A stretch of DNA of 64,000 nt from Xenopus tropicalis (GCF_000004195.4 NC_030681.2:28162982-28226981), one strand, 5' to 3'. Shown: positions 34,722 through 44,985, numbered from the stretch's first letter. Notes: a model not told the origin generated them from the sequence alone. Made by a program: numbers and translations.

Positions 34722-35460
34722 CAAGTTGATTGCCATCTTGGAGTCAGGAAGGAATTTTTTCCCCTCTGCGGCAAATTAGAGAGGCTTCAGATGGTGTTTT
34801 TTGCCTTCCTCTGGATCCACTAGCAGTTAGGCAGGTTATATACAGGCATTATGGTTGAACGTGATGGACGTATGTCTCTTTTCAACCCAACTTACAGTAC
34901 TATGTTACTATGTTTAGTGATAACATCGAAAGATTTAAGAAAATATAGAACTCGACTGAATAAGTTTATTGATAATCTTAATGCGAGAGAAAGGTCAGCA
35001 TTGAAGAAATTAATGAAAGATACACAAGTGGTGATTAGGGCAGCAGATAAAGGAGGAGGTGTAGTTATGCAAGACAGAGAGGATTACCTGAAGGAAGCAT
35101 ATAAACATCTTGATGATTCTAATATATATATATAAAAAAAATGGCTAAAACCCCAGTGTTCTATCACCTCCCAAAGAGACACAAAGAGGCGCTTAAGAGG
35201 TGACATGATAACTATGTATAAATATATAAGGGGATCATATAATAACCTTTCTAATGTTTTATTTACCAGTAGGTCCTTCCAACGGACACGAGGGCACCCA
35301 CTTCGTTTAGAAGAAGGGAGGTTCCATTTAAATATTCGGAAAGGATTTTTTACTGTGAGAGCTGTGAGGTTCTGGAATTCCCTCCCCGAATCAGTCGTGC
35401 TGGCTGATACATTATATAACTTTAAGAAGGGGCTGGATGGATTCTTAGCAAGTGAGGGAA
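34722..35460 (+). mobile_element. Penelope/CR1 composite, duplicated copy 2
   Basis: The sequence repeats 31326-32088 with few differences (a GTTCTGG for GTTGTGG change, one extra TA). It has the CR1 tail (34722-34916), Penelope fragment (34917-35190) and CR1 C-terminal frame (35205-35480). Confidence 0.95.
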
Positions 35461-38400
35461 TACAGGGCTATGGGAGATAGCTCTTAGTACAAGTGAGGGA
35501 ATACAGGGTTATGGGGGATAGCTCTCAGTACAAGTGAGGGAATACAGGGGTAGGGGGGATAGCTCTCAGTACAAGTGAGGGAATACAGGGGTAGGGGAGA
35601 TAGCTCTCAGTACAAGTGAGGGAATACAGGGGTATGGGAGATAGCTCTCAGTACAAGTGAGGGAATACAGGGGTAGGGGAGATAGCTCTCAGTACAAGTG
35701 AGGGAATACAGGGTTATGGGAGATAGCTCTCAGTACAAGTGAGGGAATACAGGGTTATGGGAGATAGCTCTCAGTACAAGTGAGGGAATACAGGGGTATG
35801 GGAGATAGCTCTCAGTACAAGTGAGGGAATACAGGGGTAGGGGGGATAGCTCTCAGTACAAGTGAGGGAATACAGGGTTATGGGGGATAGCTCTCAGTAC
35901 AAGTGAGGGAATACAGGGGTAGGGGAGATAGCTCTCAGTACAAGTGAGGGAATACAGGGTTATGGGAGATAGCTCTCAGTACAAGTGAGGGAATACAGGG
36001 TTATGGGAGATAGCTCTCAGTACAAGTGAGGGAATACAGGGTTATGGGAGATAGCTCTCAGTACAAGTGAGGGAATACAGGGGTATGGGAGATAGCTCTC
36101 AGTACAAGTGAGGGAATACAGGGGTAGGGGAGATAGCTCTCAGTACAAGTGAGGGAATACAGGGTTATGGGAGATAGCTCTCAGTAAAAGTGAGGGAATA
36201 CAGGGGTAGGGGAGATAGCTCTCAGTACAAGTGAGGGAATACAGGGGTAGGGGAGATAGCTCTCAGTACAAGTGAGGGAATACAGGGGTATGGGAGATAG
36301 CTCTCAGTACAAGTGAGGGAATACAGGGGTAGGGGAGATAGCTCTCAGTACAAGTGAGGGAATACAGGGGTAGGGGAGATAGCTCTCAGTACAAGTGAGG
36401 GAATAAAGGGTTATGGGGGATAGCTCTCAGTACAAGTGAGGAAATAAAGGGTTATGGGAGCTAGCTCTCAGTACAAGTGAGGGAATACAGGGGTAGGGGA
36501 GATAGCTCTCAGTACAAGTGAGGGAATACAGGGGTTGGGGAGACAGCTCTCAGTACAAGTGAGGGAATACAGGGTTATGGGGGATAGCTCTCAATACAAG
36601 TGAGGGAATGCAGGGTTATGGGAGATAGCTCTCAGTACAAGTGAGGGAATACAGGGTTATGGGGGATAGCTCTCAGTACAAGTGAGGGAATACAGGGGTA
36701 GGGGAGATAGCTCTCAGTACAAGTGAGGGAATACAGGGGTAGGGGAGACAGCTCTCAGTACAAGTGAGGGAATACAGGGCTATGGGAGATAGCTCTTAGT
36801 ACAAGTGAGGGAATACAGGGTTATGGGGGATAGCTCTCAGTACAAGTGAGGGAATACAGGGTTATGGGGGATAGCTCTCAGTACAAGTGAGGGAATACAG
36901 GGCTATGGGAGATAGCTCTTAGTACAAGTGAGGGAATACAGGGGTAGGGGAGATAGCTCTCAGTACAAGTGAGGGAATACAGGGTTATGGGGGATAGCTC
37001 TCAGTACAAGTGAGGGAATACAGGGGTAGGGGAGATAGCTCTCAGTACAAGTGAGGGAATACAGGGTTATGGGAGATAGCTCTTAGTACAAGTGAGGGAA
37101 TACAGGGTTATGGGAGATAGCTCTCAGTACAAGTGAGGGAATACAGGGGTAGGGGAGATAGCTCTCAGTACAAGTGAGGGAATACAGGGTTATGGGAGAT
37201 AGCTCTCAGTACAAGTGAGGGAATACAGGGTTATGGGAGATAGCTCTCAGTACAAGTGAGGGAATACAGGGTTATGGGAGATAGCTCTCAGTACAAGTGA
37301 GGGAATACAGGGGTAGGGGAGATAGCTCTCAGTACAAGTGAGGGAATACAGGGGTAGGGGAGATAGCTCTCAGTACAAGTGAGGGAATACAGGGTTATGG
37401 GAGATAGCTCTTAGTACAAGTGAGGGAATACAGGGTTATGGGAGATAGCTCTCAGTACAAGTGAGGGAATACAGGGGTAGGGGAGATAGCTCTCAGTACA
37501 AGTGAGGGAATACAGGGGTAGGGGAGATAGCTCTCAGTACAAGTGAGGGAATACAGGGGTATGGGAGATAGCTCTCAGTACAAGTGAGGGAATACAGGGG
37601 TAGGGGAGATAGCTCTCAGTACAAGTGAGGGAATACAGGGGTAGGGGAGATAGCTCTCAGTACAAGTGAGGGAATAAAGGGTTATGGGGGATAGCTCTCA
37701 GTACAAGTGAGGAAATAAAGGGTTATGGGAGATAGCTCTCAGTACAAGTGAGGGAATACAGGGGTAGGGGAGATAGCTCTCAGTACAAGTGAGGGAATAC
37801 AGGGTTATGGGGGATAGCTCTCAGTACAAGTGAGGGAATACAGGGGTTGGGGAGACAGCTCTCAGTACAAGTGAGGGAATACAGGGTTATGGGGGATAGC
37901 TCTCAATACAAGTGAGGGAATGCAGGGTTATGGGAGATAGCTCTCAGTACAAGTGAGGGAATACAGGGTTATGGGGGATAGCTCTCAGTACAAGTGAGGG
38001 AATACAGGGGTAGGGGAGATAGCTCTCAGTACAAGTGAGGGAATATAGGGTTATGGGAGATAGCTCTCAGTACAAGTGAGGGAATACAGGGTTATGGGGG
38101 ATAGCTCTCAGTACAAGTGAGGGAATACAGGGGTAGGGGAGATAGCTCTCAGTACAAGTGAGGGAATACAGGGTTATGGGAGATAGCTCTCAGTACAAGT
38201 GAGGGAATACAGGGGTAGGGGGGATAGCTCTCAGTACAAGTGAGGGAATACAGGGGTAGGGGAGATAGCTCTCAGTACAAGTGAGGGAATATAGGGGTAT
38301 GGGAGATAGCTCTCAGTACAAGTGAGGGAATACAGGGGTAGGGGAGATAGCTCTCAGTACAAGTGAGGGAATACAGGGTTATGGGAGATAGCTCTCAGTA

Positions 38401-38727
38401 CAAGTGAGGGAATACAGGGGTAGGGGGGATAGCTCTCAGTACAAGTGAGGGAATACAGGGGTAGGGGAGATAGCTCTCAGTACAAGTGAGGGAATATAGG
38501 GGTATGGGAGATAGCTCTCAGTACAAGTGAGGGAATACAGGGGTAGGGGAGATAGCTCTCAGTACAAGTGAGGGAATACAGGGGTAGGGGAGATAGCTCT
38601 CAGTACAAGTGAGGGAATACAGGGTTATGGGAGATAGCTCTCAGTACAAGTGAGGGAATACAGGAGTAGGGGAGATAGCTCTCAGTACAAGTGAGGGAAT
38701 ACAGGGTTATGGGAGATAGCTCTCAGA
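35461..38727 (+). repeat. 41-bp minisatellite, third block (about 80 units)
   Basis: The unit is the same as in the second block. Multi-unit stretches are repeated, e.g. the marker group GGGGTTGGGGAGACAGC then AATACAAGTGAGGGAATGC at about 36531-36615 and again at 37845-37925. Confidence 0.97.
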
Positions 38728-38940
38728 ACAAGTTGATCCAGGGACTGGTCCGATTGCCATGTTGGAGTCAGGAAGGAATTTTTTCCCCTCTGCGGCAAAT
38801 TAGAGAGGCTTCAGATGGTGTTTTTTGCCTTCCTCTGGATCCACTAGCAGTTAGGCAGGTTATATACAGGCATTATGGTTGAACGTGATGGACGTATGTC
38901 TCTTTTCAACCCAACTTACAGTACTATGTTACTATGTTTA
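38728..38940 (+). mobile_element. CR1-type LINE 3' untranslated end, copy 3
   Basis: This copy has the fuller text GTTGATCCAGGGACTGGTCC before the common GATTGCCAT.TTGGAGTC, so it probably keeps the ancestral form. It ends with ACTATGTTACTATGTT at the junction with Penelope sequence. Confidence 0.85.
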
Positions 38941-39345
38941 GTGATAACATCGAGAGATTTAAGAAAATATAGAACTCGACTGAATAAGTTTATTGATAAT
39001 CTTAATGCGAGAGAAAGGTCAGCATTGAAGAAATTAATGAAAGATACACAAGTGGTGATTAGGGCGGCAGATAAAGGAGGAGGTGTAGTTATGCAAGACA
39101 GAGAGGATTACCTGAAGGAAGCATATAAAGATATTGATGATTCTAATATATATATAAAAAAAATGGCTAAAACCCCAGTGTTCTATCACCTCCCAAAGAG
39201 ACACAAAAATCCCAAAATGCCACCTGGTAGGCCCATTGTATTGGGGGTTCAATCACTTACCACTGGTCTTTCTAAATATGTAGATTTTAATTTGGCACAA
39301 ATTGTTAAAAAAATACCATCACAATGGAGGTTTTATCATTGTTAA
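38941..39345 (+). pseudogene. Penelope-like RT N-terminal fragment, copy 3
   Basis: This copy is not fused to CR1 and continues past LPKRHK into PKMPPGRPIVLGVQSLTTGL and SKYVDFNLAQIVKKIPSQ. These are the standard Penelope RT fingers-region blocks (GRPIVS-like and LS.FVD). It ends at a stop at 39345. An internal deletion removes the segment before TPVFY. Confidence 0.88.
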
Positions 39346-39374
39346 AATAATTTGAATGGAAAGATAATTTTTAT

Positions 39375-39445
39375 CTTGTTACTTAAATTAATTCAGTTAT
39401 GGGGGAAATATATTGATGATATCTTTATGATTTGAAATGGTACAG
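39375..39445 (+). pseudogene. Penelope-like RT catalytic motif remnant
   Basis: A frame reads LWGKYIDDIFMI, stop, NGTVE. YIDD is the reverse transcriptase active-site box with the usual Penelope context. A stop codon follows it and upstream palm sequence is missing. Confidence 0.75.
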
Positions 39446-39574
39446 TGGAAGTTCTAAATAGGTCCTCCCCCTGTCTGAAGTTTTGTATGGAATATAAATT
39501 ATGGGAGTTGCCATCATCAACCATGGTTGGACAATATGCCCCTTGGGCAGTTCCTTAGGGTCAGAAGGACCTTC

Positions 39575-40027
39575 TTAAAGAATAAGTAAACCTTTTTTTT
39601 TTCTATGAGTAAAATTACTCTTAACAGCCTCCAGAATTACCTACCTTTGTCCCAGCATTCTTTCTGACCTGGTTCCTCAGTCAGAAGGTATTCTTTTTCT
39701 TTGCTCCTTGTGCAGAGTGAAGCCCCGCCCCCACTTCCTGTTCAGGTCTCTCTTCAATTTGACAAGGTTGTCGGAGTGAAGAGCCTTCTGCCCATGCCTA
39801 GAGGCAGCAGGAGCCAGTCTATGCATTAGCTGTTTTTTTTTTTTTTTGATGAGAGACCTGAACAGGAAGTGGGGGCGGGGCTTCACTCTGCACAAGGAAG
39901 CAAAGAAAAAGAATACCTTCTGACTGAAGAACCAGGTCAGAGAGAATGCTGGGACAAAGGTAGGTAATTCTGGAGGCTGTTTAGAGTAATTTTACTCATA
40001 GAAAAAAAAGGTTTACTTATTCTTTAA
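39575..40027 (+). mobile_element. Palindromic T2-type MITE
   Basis: It is bounded by TTAA at 39575-39578 and 40024-40027. Arms of about 170 bp are complementary (AATAAGTAAACCTTTTTTTT against AAAAAAGGTTTACTTATT; GAAGCCCCGCCCCCACTTCC against GGAAGTGGGGGCGGGGCTTC). It is inserted into the Penelope-like element. Confidence 0.9.
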
Positions 40028-40079
40028 GGGACAGTGAATATATAGATCAGTCTAAGGTGGGGTAGTTCCCATAGTTCTA

Positions 40080-40256
40080 GATTTTAATGCAGATAATTAT
40101 ACAATGAAGACGTTGATTAAGAAAAATTGGGAGATATTAAAGCAAGATAAAGATCTAGAGCCCCCTATAAATATAGCAGATAAACCTAGAATAGTATTTA
40201 GACTTGCTAGAAACTTAAAAGAGATGTTACCTCCATCACGATTAAGAGAGAATAAA
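40080..40256 (+). pseudogene. Penelope-like RT C-terminal fragment
   Basis: The frame reads NADNYTMKTLIKKNWEIL, then PPINIADKPRIVFRLARNLK and MLPPSRLRENKL, like the region between RT and GIY-YIG in Penelope-like elements. It is cut by the next MITE and resumes at 41152. Confidence 0.7.
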
Positions 40257-41151
40257 TTAAAGGAACAGTAACGCCAAAAATGAAAGTGTATTAAAGTATT
40301 TAAACTATAATGTACTGTTACCCTGCACAGGTAAAGTTGTGTACCGTATATACTCGAGTATAAGCCGATCCGAATATAAGCCGAGGTACCTAATTTTACC
40401 TAAGAAAACTGGAAAAACTTATTGACTCGAGTATAAGCCTAGGGTGGGAAATACAGGAGCTACTGCTAAGTTTCAATAATCAAAATAAATACCAATAAAA
40501 TGACATTAAATGAGTGGGGTATATGTTTTTAAATATTTATTTAAACGCAAAGAATTAAAATCCTCTAAACTATATATAGTTTATATAGAATATAAAGTGC
40601 AATGTGTAGTGCAGAATGGGACAGGTGAGGATGGCAGATGAAGATGAATTTGGGAGCAGCCAGGGCACTGGAGGGTCTGGTTGCGGGGGGCCTCATTTGC
40701 ACACAAAGGACAGCGGGTGCTAGTCTGGAGGGGCCCATGGCACCCAACTCAAGTATAAGCCGAGGGTGACTTTTTTGGCACATTTTTGGTGCTGAAAAAC
40801 TAGGCTTATACTCGAGTATATACAGTATTTGCTAAAAGTAATGGTACTATAGTTTATATAAATAAGCTGCTGTGTAGCCATGGGGGCAGCGATTCAACCT
40901 GGAAAAAAGGAGAAAAGACACAGGTTAAATAGCAGATAACAGATAAGCTCTGTAGAATATAATGGGGCTTTATCTGTTATCTGCTATGTGCCTGTGCCTT
41001 TTCTCCTTTAAATGGCTGCCCCCATGGCTACACAGCAGCTTTGTTTATATAAACTATAGTAGTCTTTCTGAGGCAAACAAACCAGGTGTACCAGCACAGG
41101 GCAACAGTACATAATATCATAATTATTTTCATTTTTTGGTGTTACTGTTAA
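40257..41151 (+). mobile_element. Palindromic T2-type MITE carrying a nested element
   Basis: The left end is TTAAAGGAACAGTAACGCC and the right end TTTTTTGGTGTTACTGTTAA. Complementary arms include GGCAGCGATTC..., TAGCCATGGGGGCAGC/GCTGCCCCCATGGCTA. A TA-flanked element is nested at 40344-40825. Confidence 0.88.
40344..40825 (+). mobile_element. Nested Tc1/mariner-like MITE
   Basis: Terminal inverted repeats are CCGTATATACTCGAGTATAA and its complement ending CTCGAGTATATACAG. TA dinucleotides flank both ends, the Tc1/mariner target. It is 482 bp long with no transposase. Confidence 0.85.
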
Positions 41152-41410
41152 AGATAAAAGAGAGAGAAAATATATGTAAATAATGCAACAAATATGTCAA
41201 TTGTAAATTTGTTCAGAAAAGTAAAAAAATCAACTATGGGTATGGTGAATATAGGGAAATTGTATAATTGTAAATCATTTTATGTAGTTTATGTGATATG
41301 GTGTTCATGCAATCTTTATTATATTGGTAAAACTGTTAGGCGTATTACACTTCAGGTGGGGGAACATAAAAAGATTAAAAATTTTCCTTGCATTCCACTG
41401 TGAATCGCAG
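41152..41410 (+). pseudogene. Penelope-like GIY-YIG fragment
   Basis: The frame reads FYVVYVIWCSCNLYYIGKTV then RRITLQVGEHKKIKN, the GIY-YIG core (VVY and YIG) with the following arginine block. It stops at 41401. With the pieces at 38941-40256 it forms one dismembered element in the same orientation. Confidence 0.82.
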
Positions 41411-41626
41411 TACAATGGAAGTTCAACTGATCTGGCCAAGTGACCAATGCACATTCCCTGATCCCCTGTTTCACTAGTAATTTAGTATCTATGCATATTT
41501 TACAAAAACAGGGGTTTTTAGTTACATAGTTATGATCATAACTATAATCATACTATATCAAGATACACCCCATATGGCAGTCCTAATGATTTACCTCTGG
41601 TCATATTTTTAAAAGGTAGGCACCTT

Positions 41627-42000
41627 CGGAGAGGAGCAATGAGAGATACCCCACCGGGCATGGCTTGGTTATAGTTGAACTAGTTAAACCTTAATGTTTT
41701 TCTTTTGTATGTATGTATATTTTCTTTGTATTTACCCACCATTCCCCGGCAAGCCAGGATTCTGAAAAAACAAGACCCTGACTTGCAAATCCCTCCCCAC
41801 CTACCCAATCCCCTTCCCCACCCCCCCTTTTTTTTTTCTCCTTTTCTTTTTCCCCCCTTAAGGAACGACACGTAAAAACCAATTTCGATCAACATTTGTA
41901 CTCTTTATTGACACAATTATATACAACTGGAAATGTCAATGTATATGTTATGTACTTTGTTGTCTTCAATAAAAAAGTTAAAACTCAAAAAAAAAAAAAA
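41627..42000 (+). mobile_element. 5'-truncated L1-type insertion with poly(A) and target duplication
   Basis: AAAAGGTAGGCACCTT at 41611-41626 recurs after a poly(A) tract (ending 42000; repeat 41997-42012). An AATAAAAAAG signal precedes the tail. The body has a pyrimidine-rich piece at 41811-41860. This is target-primed insertion of an L1-type 3' end. Confidence 0.85.
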
Positions 42001-42012
42001 GGTAGGCACCTT

Positions 42013-42415
42013 TAAAATTGACCCTGTATGTATCCTTCCCTGTGTTCTGGGGTATTATACATCCTGCCGTGTGTTCTGGGGGGATTACACATGGGACTGG
42101 CACTGTATTTATCCTGCTGTGTGTCCTGGGAACATTATATATGCAGCTGGCACTGTATTTATCATACTATTTGTTCAGGGGTACTATAAATGGAATTGAC
42201 CATGTATTTATCCTGTTGTGTTATGGGGGCATTATACAAGGAATTTGTACTGTATTTATCCTGCTGTGTGTTCTGGGGGCATTATACATGGAGCTGACAA
42301 TGCTTTTATCTTGCTGTGTGTTCTAGGGTATTACAGTACATGGAATTGGCCTTATATTTATCCTGCCATTCTGGGGTATTATACATGAAATTGGCACTGC
42401 ATTTATCCTGGCACA
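42013..42415 (+). repeat. Minisatellite of about 60 bp, six to seven diverged units
   Basis: Units run CTGTATTTATCCTGCTGTGT, GTTCTGGGG.ATTATACATG and GA.CTGGCA. Considerable divergence indicates age. Confidence 0.85.
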
Positions 42416-42689
42416 GATATGTGATTGTAATGGTAATGCCATGAGGAAGCCCATAGACTGCTAGTACCAACCTTATAGGTGAAATAGAAGAGCCCTGGCA
42501 ACCCCGGTTTTCACCGACGCCCTTTTGGGGCCCCGGACTTTCTGCTGCAGGGAAGACAGGGATTCTAAACACTGCCAAGGTTGATATGAAAACGTGGTAC
42601 AAAAAACATGGGTAAATTCCATACAGTGGTCCTAAATATTTCTCTTTGGTAAGATTTTTCATAAACTTGCACCACTGGTTATTATTGGT
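42416..42689. other. Unassigned short stretch
   Basis: No coding or repeat signal of note was identified between the minisatellite and the diverged direct repeats downstream of the phosphatase gene. Confidence 0.35.
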
Positions 42690-43205
42690 TGTATTATCTT
42701 AGAAAAAGTGTCTTCTGACAAAAGTGTTGGCTTACTGGCTGTTCTTCTTGCTGTAGCTTATGTATGGGAGGGATCTTCAAAGTCAACATCCATATTATAA
42801 AGGCATAAGTCCAACATAGTGGTGCTAGAAATCTATGCAAGGTGTAGTAACTTTATCATTTGTGTGAAATCACCCCTTGCCGTCCCTCCCATTGCTGGTG
42901 AATTATGGTGAGCATAACTGTTAACTGACGGTCATATATTAATTAGTGATATTGGCGGTATAATCTTATGAAAAGTGCCTAGTGACCAAAGTGTTGGCTC
43001 ACTGACTATTCCTCTCTCCCTGAAGCATTTTTTGTGGGAGAGATCTTAAGGTCCACCATCCCTGGTTTAAAGGCATAAGTCCTACATGGTGGGGTTGGGT
43101 GCTATAAGTATATGGCAGTTGGTTGTAGCTTTATTTGCCCAGAGTGTTCATTGTGTGAAATCGCCCCCTTGCCATCCCTCCCATGCTGGCTATAGGAATT
43201 GGTCT
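42690..43205. repeat. Two diverged direct copies of about 220 bp downstream of the phosphatase gene
   Basis: Segments 42690-42910 and about 42968-43200 share order and wording: AAAGTGTTGGCT, a TGGGAGRGATCTT core, AAAGGCATAAGTCC, a TGTGTGAAATC tail and a pyrimidine-rich end. They are an old tandem duplication. No coding content was seen. Confidence 0.6.
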
Positions 43206-43259
43206 AAAATGCCAGCACTGGCGATATTCACAAAATGTACAAGTGCTTCAATTGCATGT

Positions 43260-43265
43260 TTTATT
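43260..43265 (-). terminator. Poly(A) signal of the INPP5E-like gene
   Basis: The minus strand reads AATAAA about 125 nt after the stop codon. Another AATAAA lies at about 43130 on the same strand. A short 3' UTR is plausible for a compact retrogene. Confidence 0.55.
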
Positions 43266-43390
43266 CAAAGGCAAAGAAAACCAAGTCATTGGCCCTCCCA
43301 CCCTCCCCACGCCAATAGACTTATGGTTTTTGGTTTTCTCATTTCTTGTCTCTAATGTCAGTTCTTTTTTTTAGTCCCATTAAATAAAGT

Positions 43391-44890
43391 CTAAGGAATG
43401 TTATTGGACCCTGGTTTTATCAATACTTCAAATAGCCCAAAAACAGGTTTGTGGTCCGATTGTCTCATAAGGGAACAAGAGCCATATTTCAGAACATGGA
43501 TATCATCCTGATTCCGGCTCTTGTACATCACTCGATCAGTGTAGGAAGGCGTCCTCTGTTTCTTACTGGTGTCATAGTCATCGGATCCGATATTAAATCT
43601 ATATGTGGGACGGAAATGGATTTTGCCTTCCTTAAATCCTTTGAATATAGAACCTTTAGTCACCTCTTCTGACAGCTGATCGCACTGCAAGAGGGAACTC
43701 ATGTCATTTTCTGGAAGGTTCTCTAGGATGGAATCAACTTCACTCCGACTCTTGCTCAAGCGGAAATTGAAGTCCCCAAACCAGAAGACTTCATCAAACC
43801 GGCTCGTCGCATCGTCGGGATCAGAGTAAACGGGGTTTGTGTCAGGAACATTTTTTGGGAGCTGCAGGTCTTTGATTATTTTCTCATAATTCTGAATTCT
43901 TTGCTTTACTTTGGAATCTCCTGCCGCAAAGTGGGCATTGATAAAAAGGAATGAGGTTCCAAAGAATGTAAATGAAGCAGCCACAGCCCCTTTGGTCTTA
44001 ATCATCGGGAAGAATCTCGTAGTGACGGTTGCACATTCAACCTCAGAGCAGAACCACACGAGATCTCGCCTGATATACAGAGACAGGTACAGGACACCGT
44101 GAGCTGCTGAGTGGAGCAAGACATAACGATGCCCCAGTGTCAGCTGCAGACGGTTTTGCCATTCTTGCCTGTTGGGGCAGCCTTCTTGCACTCCGATTAC
44201 ATACAGGTCTTGTGCAGACTCGGCGCCCAATGGAAATAGGAAATGATCCAGTCTCTCTGGAAGATCCTTTTTTTCATTCATATTCCAGGTGGCAATAAAT
44301 ATTCTCAGATTTTTTTGTGGAAGATGTTGTTGCAGTTCCTCTTCTCCAAGTAAGCCTTGACCAACCAAGGGCCTCTCTTCTAGATGCCTCTTATGGCTGG
44401 TCTGGCTGGGAGAAACACCAGTGAGCTTTTTAGCAATGTTACTCCAACACCAGTCAATGGTGAATACGAATATAAATACAAGCAGAGCAAAGAGATAAAC
44501 TAACAAGTTCTCGTCATTCTCTTCATCTTCATCATTCTCTATTTCTTCATATTCTGGGTTTCCTTTGTGGAACTCCAGTGATGTGTGACGGGTATAAAGA
44601 AGGGCTGTGAATATCATTACTGATAATAGATGGGCCCAACCCATCCCTCTTCTGTAGGGCTGTCTCCAATAATGGCCAACAGTCCAGTTAATGGTAACTG
44701 CCAAGGAAAATACCATTAGGATAACTGAACCCAATGGGTAGATCTCTTCAATATCTGTATCTTTAACATTTCTCAATAATTCAAATTCTTCTGGTGTCAG
44801 GATTACTTTCTGGGTCAGTGATGATCTATCAGATGAATGAAAACATTGTTCCAATAAGATAAGAAAAGCAATGAAAGGTGGAAAATTCAT
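43391..44890 (-). CDS. Membrane-anchored INPP5E-like inositol polyphosphate 5-phosphatase, intronless
   Basis: The frame is 499 codons from an ATG at 44890 (G at -3) to TAG at 43391, without introns. Residues about 195-491 form a type II inositol polyphosphate 5-phosphatase domain. Visible motifs are TWNMN (201-205), VQEG (234-237), NAHFAAGD (318-325), FGDFNFRLS (371-379), PSYTDR (448-453) and SDHKPV (478-483), so the Mg-binding and catalytic residues are all present. Wording throughout (AQDLYVIGVQEGC, RFDEVFWFGDFNFRLS, GSIFKGF, KQRTPSYTDR) is closest to INPP5E, which removes the 5-phosphate from PI(3,4,5)P3 and PI(4,5)P2 at cilia and endomembranes. The N-terminus differs: a signal-like segment (4-18), hydrophobic spans at about 53-72, 84-100 and 129-149, and an acidic stretch at 112-127. 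Basic residues at 76-81 and 154-172 suggest a cytosolic catalytic domain. The protein stops after GSNNIP, where INPP5E continues into its ciliary targeting and CaaX tail. The absence of introns suggests a retrogene origin; family is near certain, exact name is not. Confidence 0.93.
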   Translation of the reverse strand: MNFPPFIAFLILLEQCFHSSDRSSLTQKVILTPEEFELLRNVKDTDIEEIYPLGSVILMVFSLAVTINWTVGHYWRQPYRRGMGWAHLLSVMIFTALLYTRHTSLEFHKGNPEYEEIENDEDEENDENLLVYLFALLVFIFVFTIDWCWSNIAKKLTGVSPSQTSHKRHLEERPLVGQGLLGEEELQQHLPQKNLRIFIATWNMNEKKDLPERLDHFLFPLGAESAQDLYVIGVQEGCPNRQEWQNRLQLTLGHRYVLLHSAAHGVLYLSLYIRRDLVWFCSEVECATVTTRFFPMIKTKGAVAASFTFFGTSFLFINAHFAAGDSKVKQRIQNYEKIIKDLQLPKNVPDTNPVYSDPDDATSRFDEVFWFGDFNFRLSKSRSEVDSILENLPENDMSSLLQCDQLSEEVTKGSIFKGFKEGKIHFRPTYRFNIGSDDYDTSKKQRTPSYTDRVMYKSRNQDDIHVLKYGSCSLMRQSDHKPVFGLFEVLIKPGSNNIP

Positions 44891-44978
44891 TGCTAAGGAA
44901 AGGTTGCTGAGCTCTAATCAGCAGATGTTGTTCGAAGCAAGTCCCACTTCGAACTGAGCTCTGTGCTCAGTGTTGGGC

Positions 44979-44985
44979 TTATATA
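44979..44985 (-). promoter_or_regulatory. TATA box of the INPP5E-like gene
   Basis: On the minus strand the sequence reads GCTATATAAGC, a canonical TATA box about 90 bp upstream of the start codon. A transcription start near 44950 would leave a 5' UTR of roughly 60 nt. A focused TATA promoter is unusual for a housekeeping ciliary gene and fits a tissue-restricted one; that last point is inference. Confidence 0.7.

Noticed and set aside
31113..38727. Array similar to a CRISPR or to I-SceI sites (AGGGAATACAGGGTTAT)
   Set aside because: The units are contiguous with no spacers, in a vertebrate genome, and differ from the I-SceI site at several bases. The origin from CR1 is visible.
43391..44890. 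The phosphatase frame as a dead processed pseudogene
   Set aside because: There is no frameshift or stop in 499 codons, all catalytic motifs are intact, the promoter is well formed and no poly(A) tail or target duplication remains beside it.
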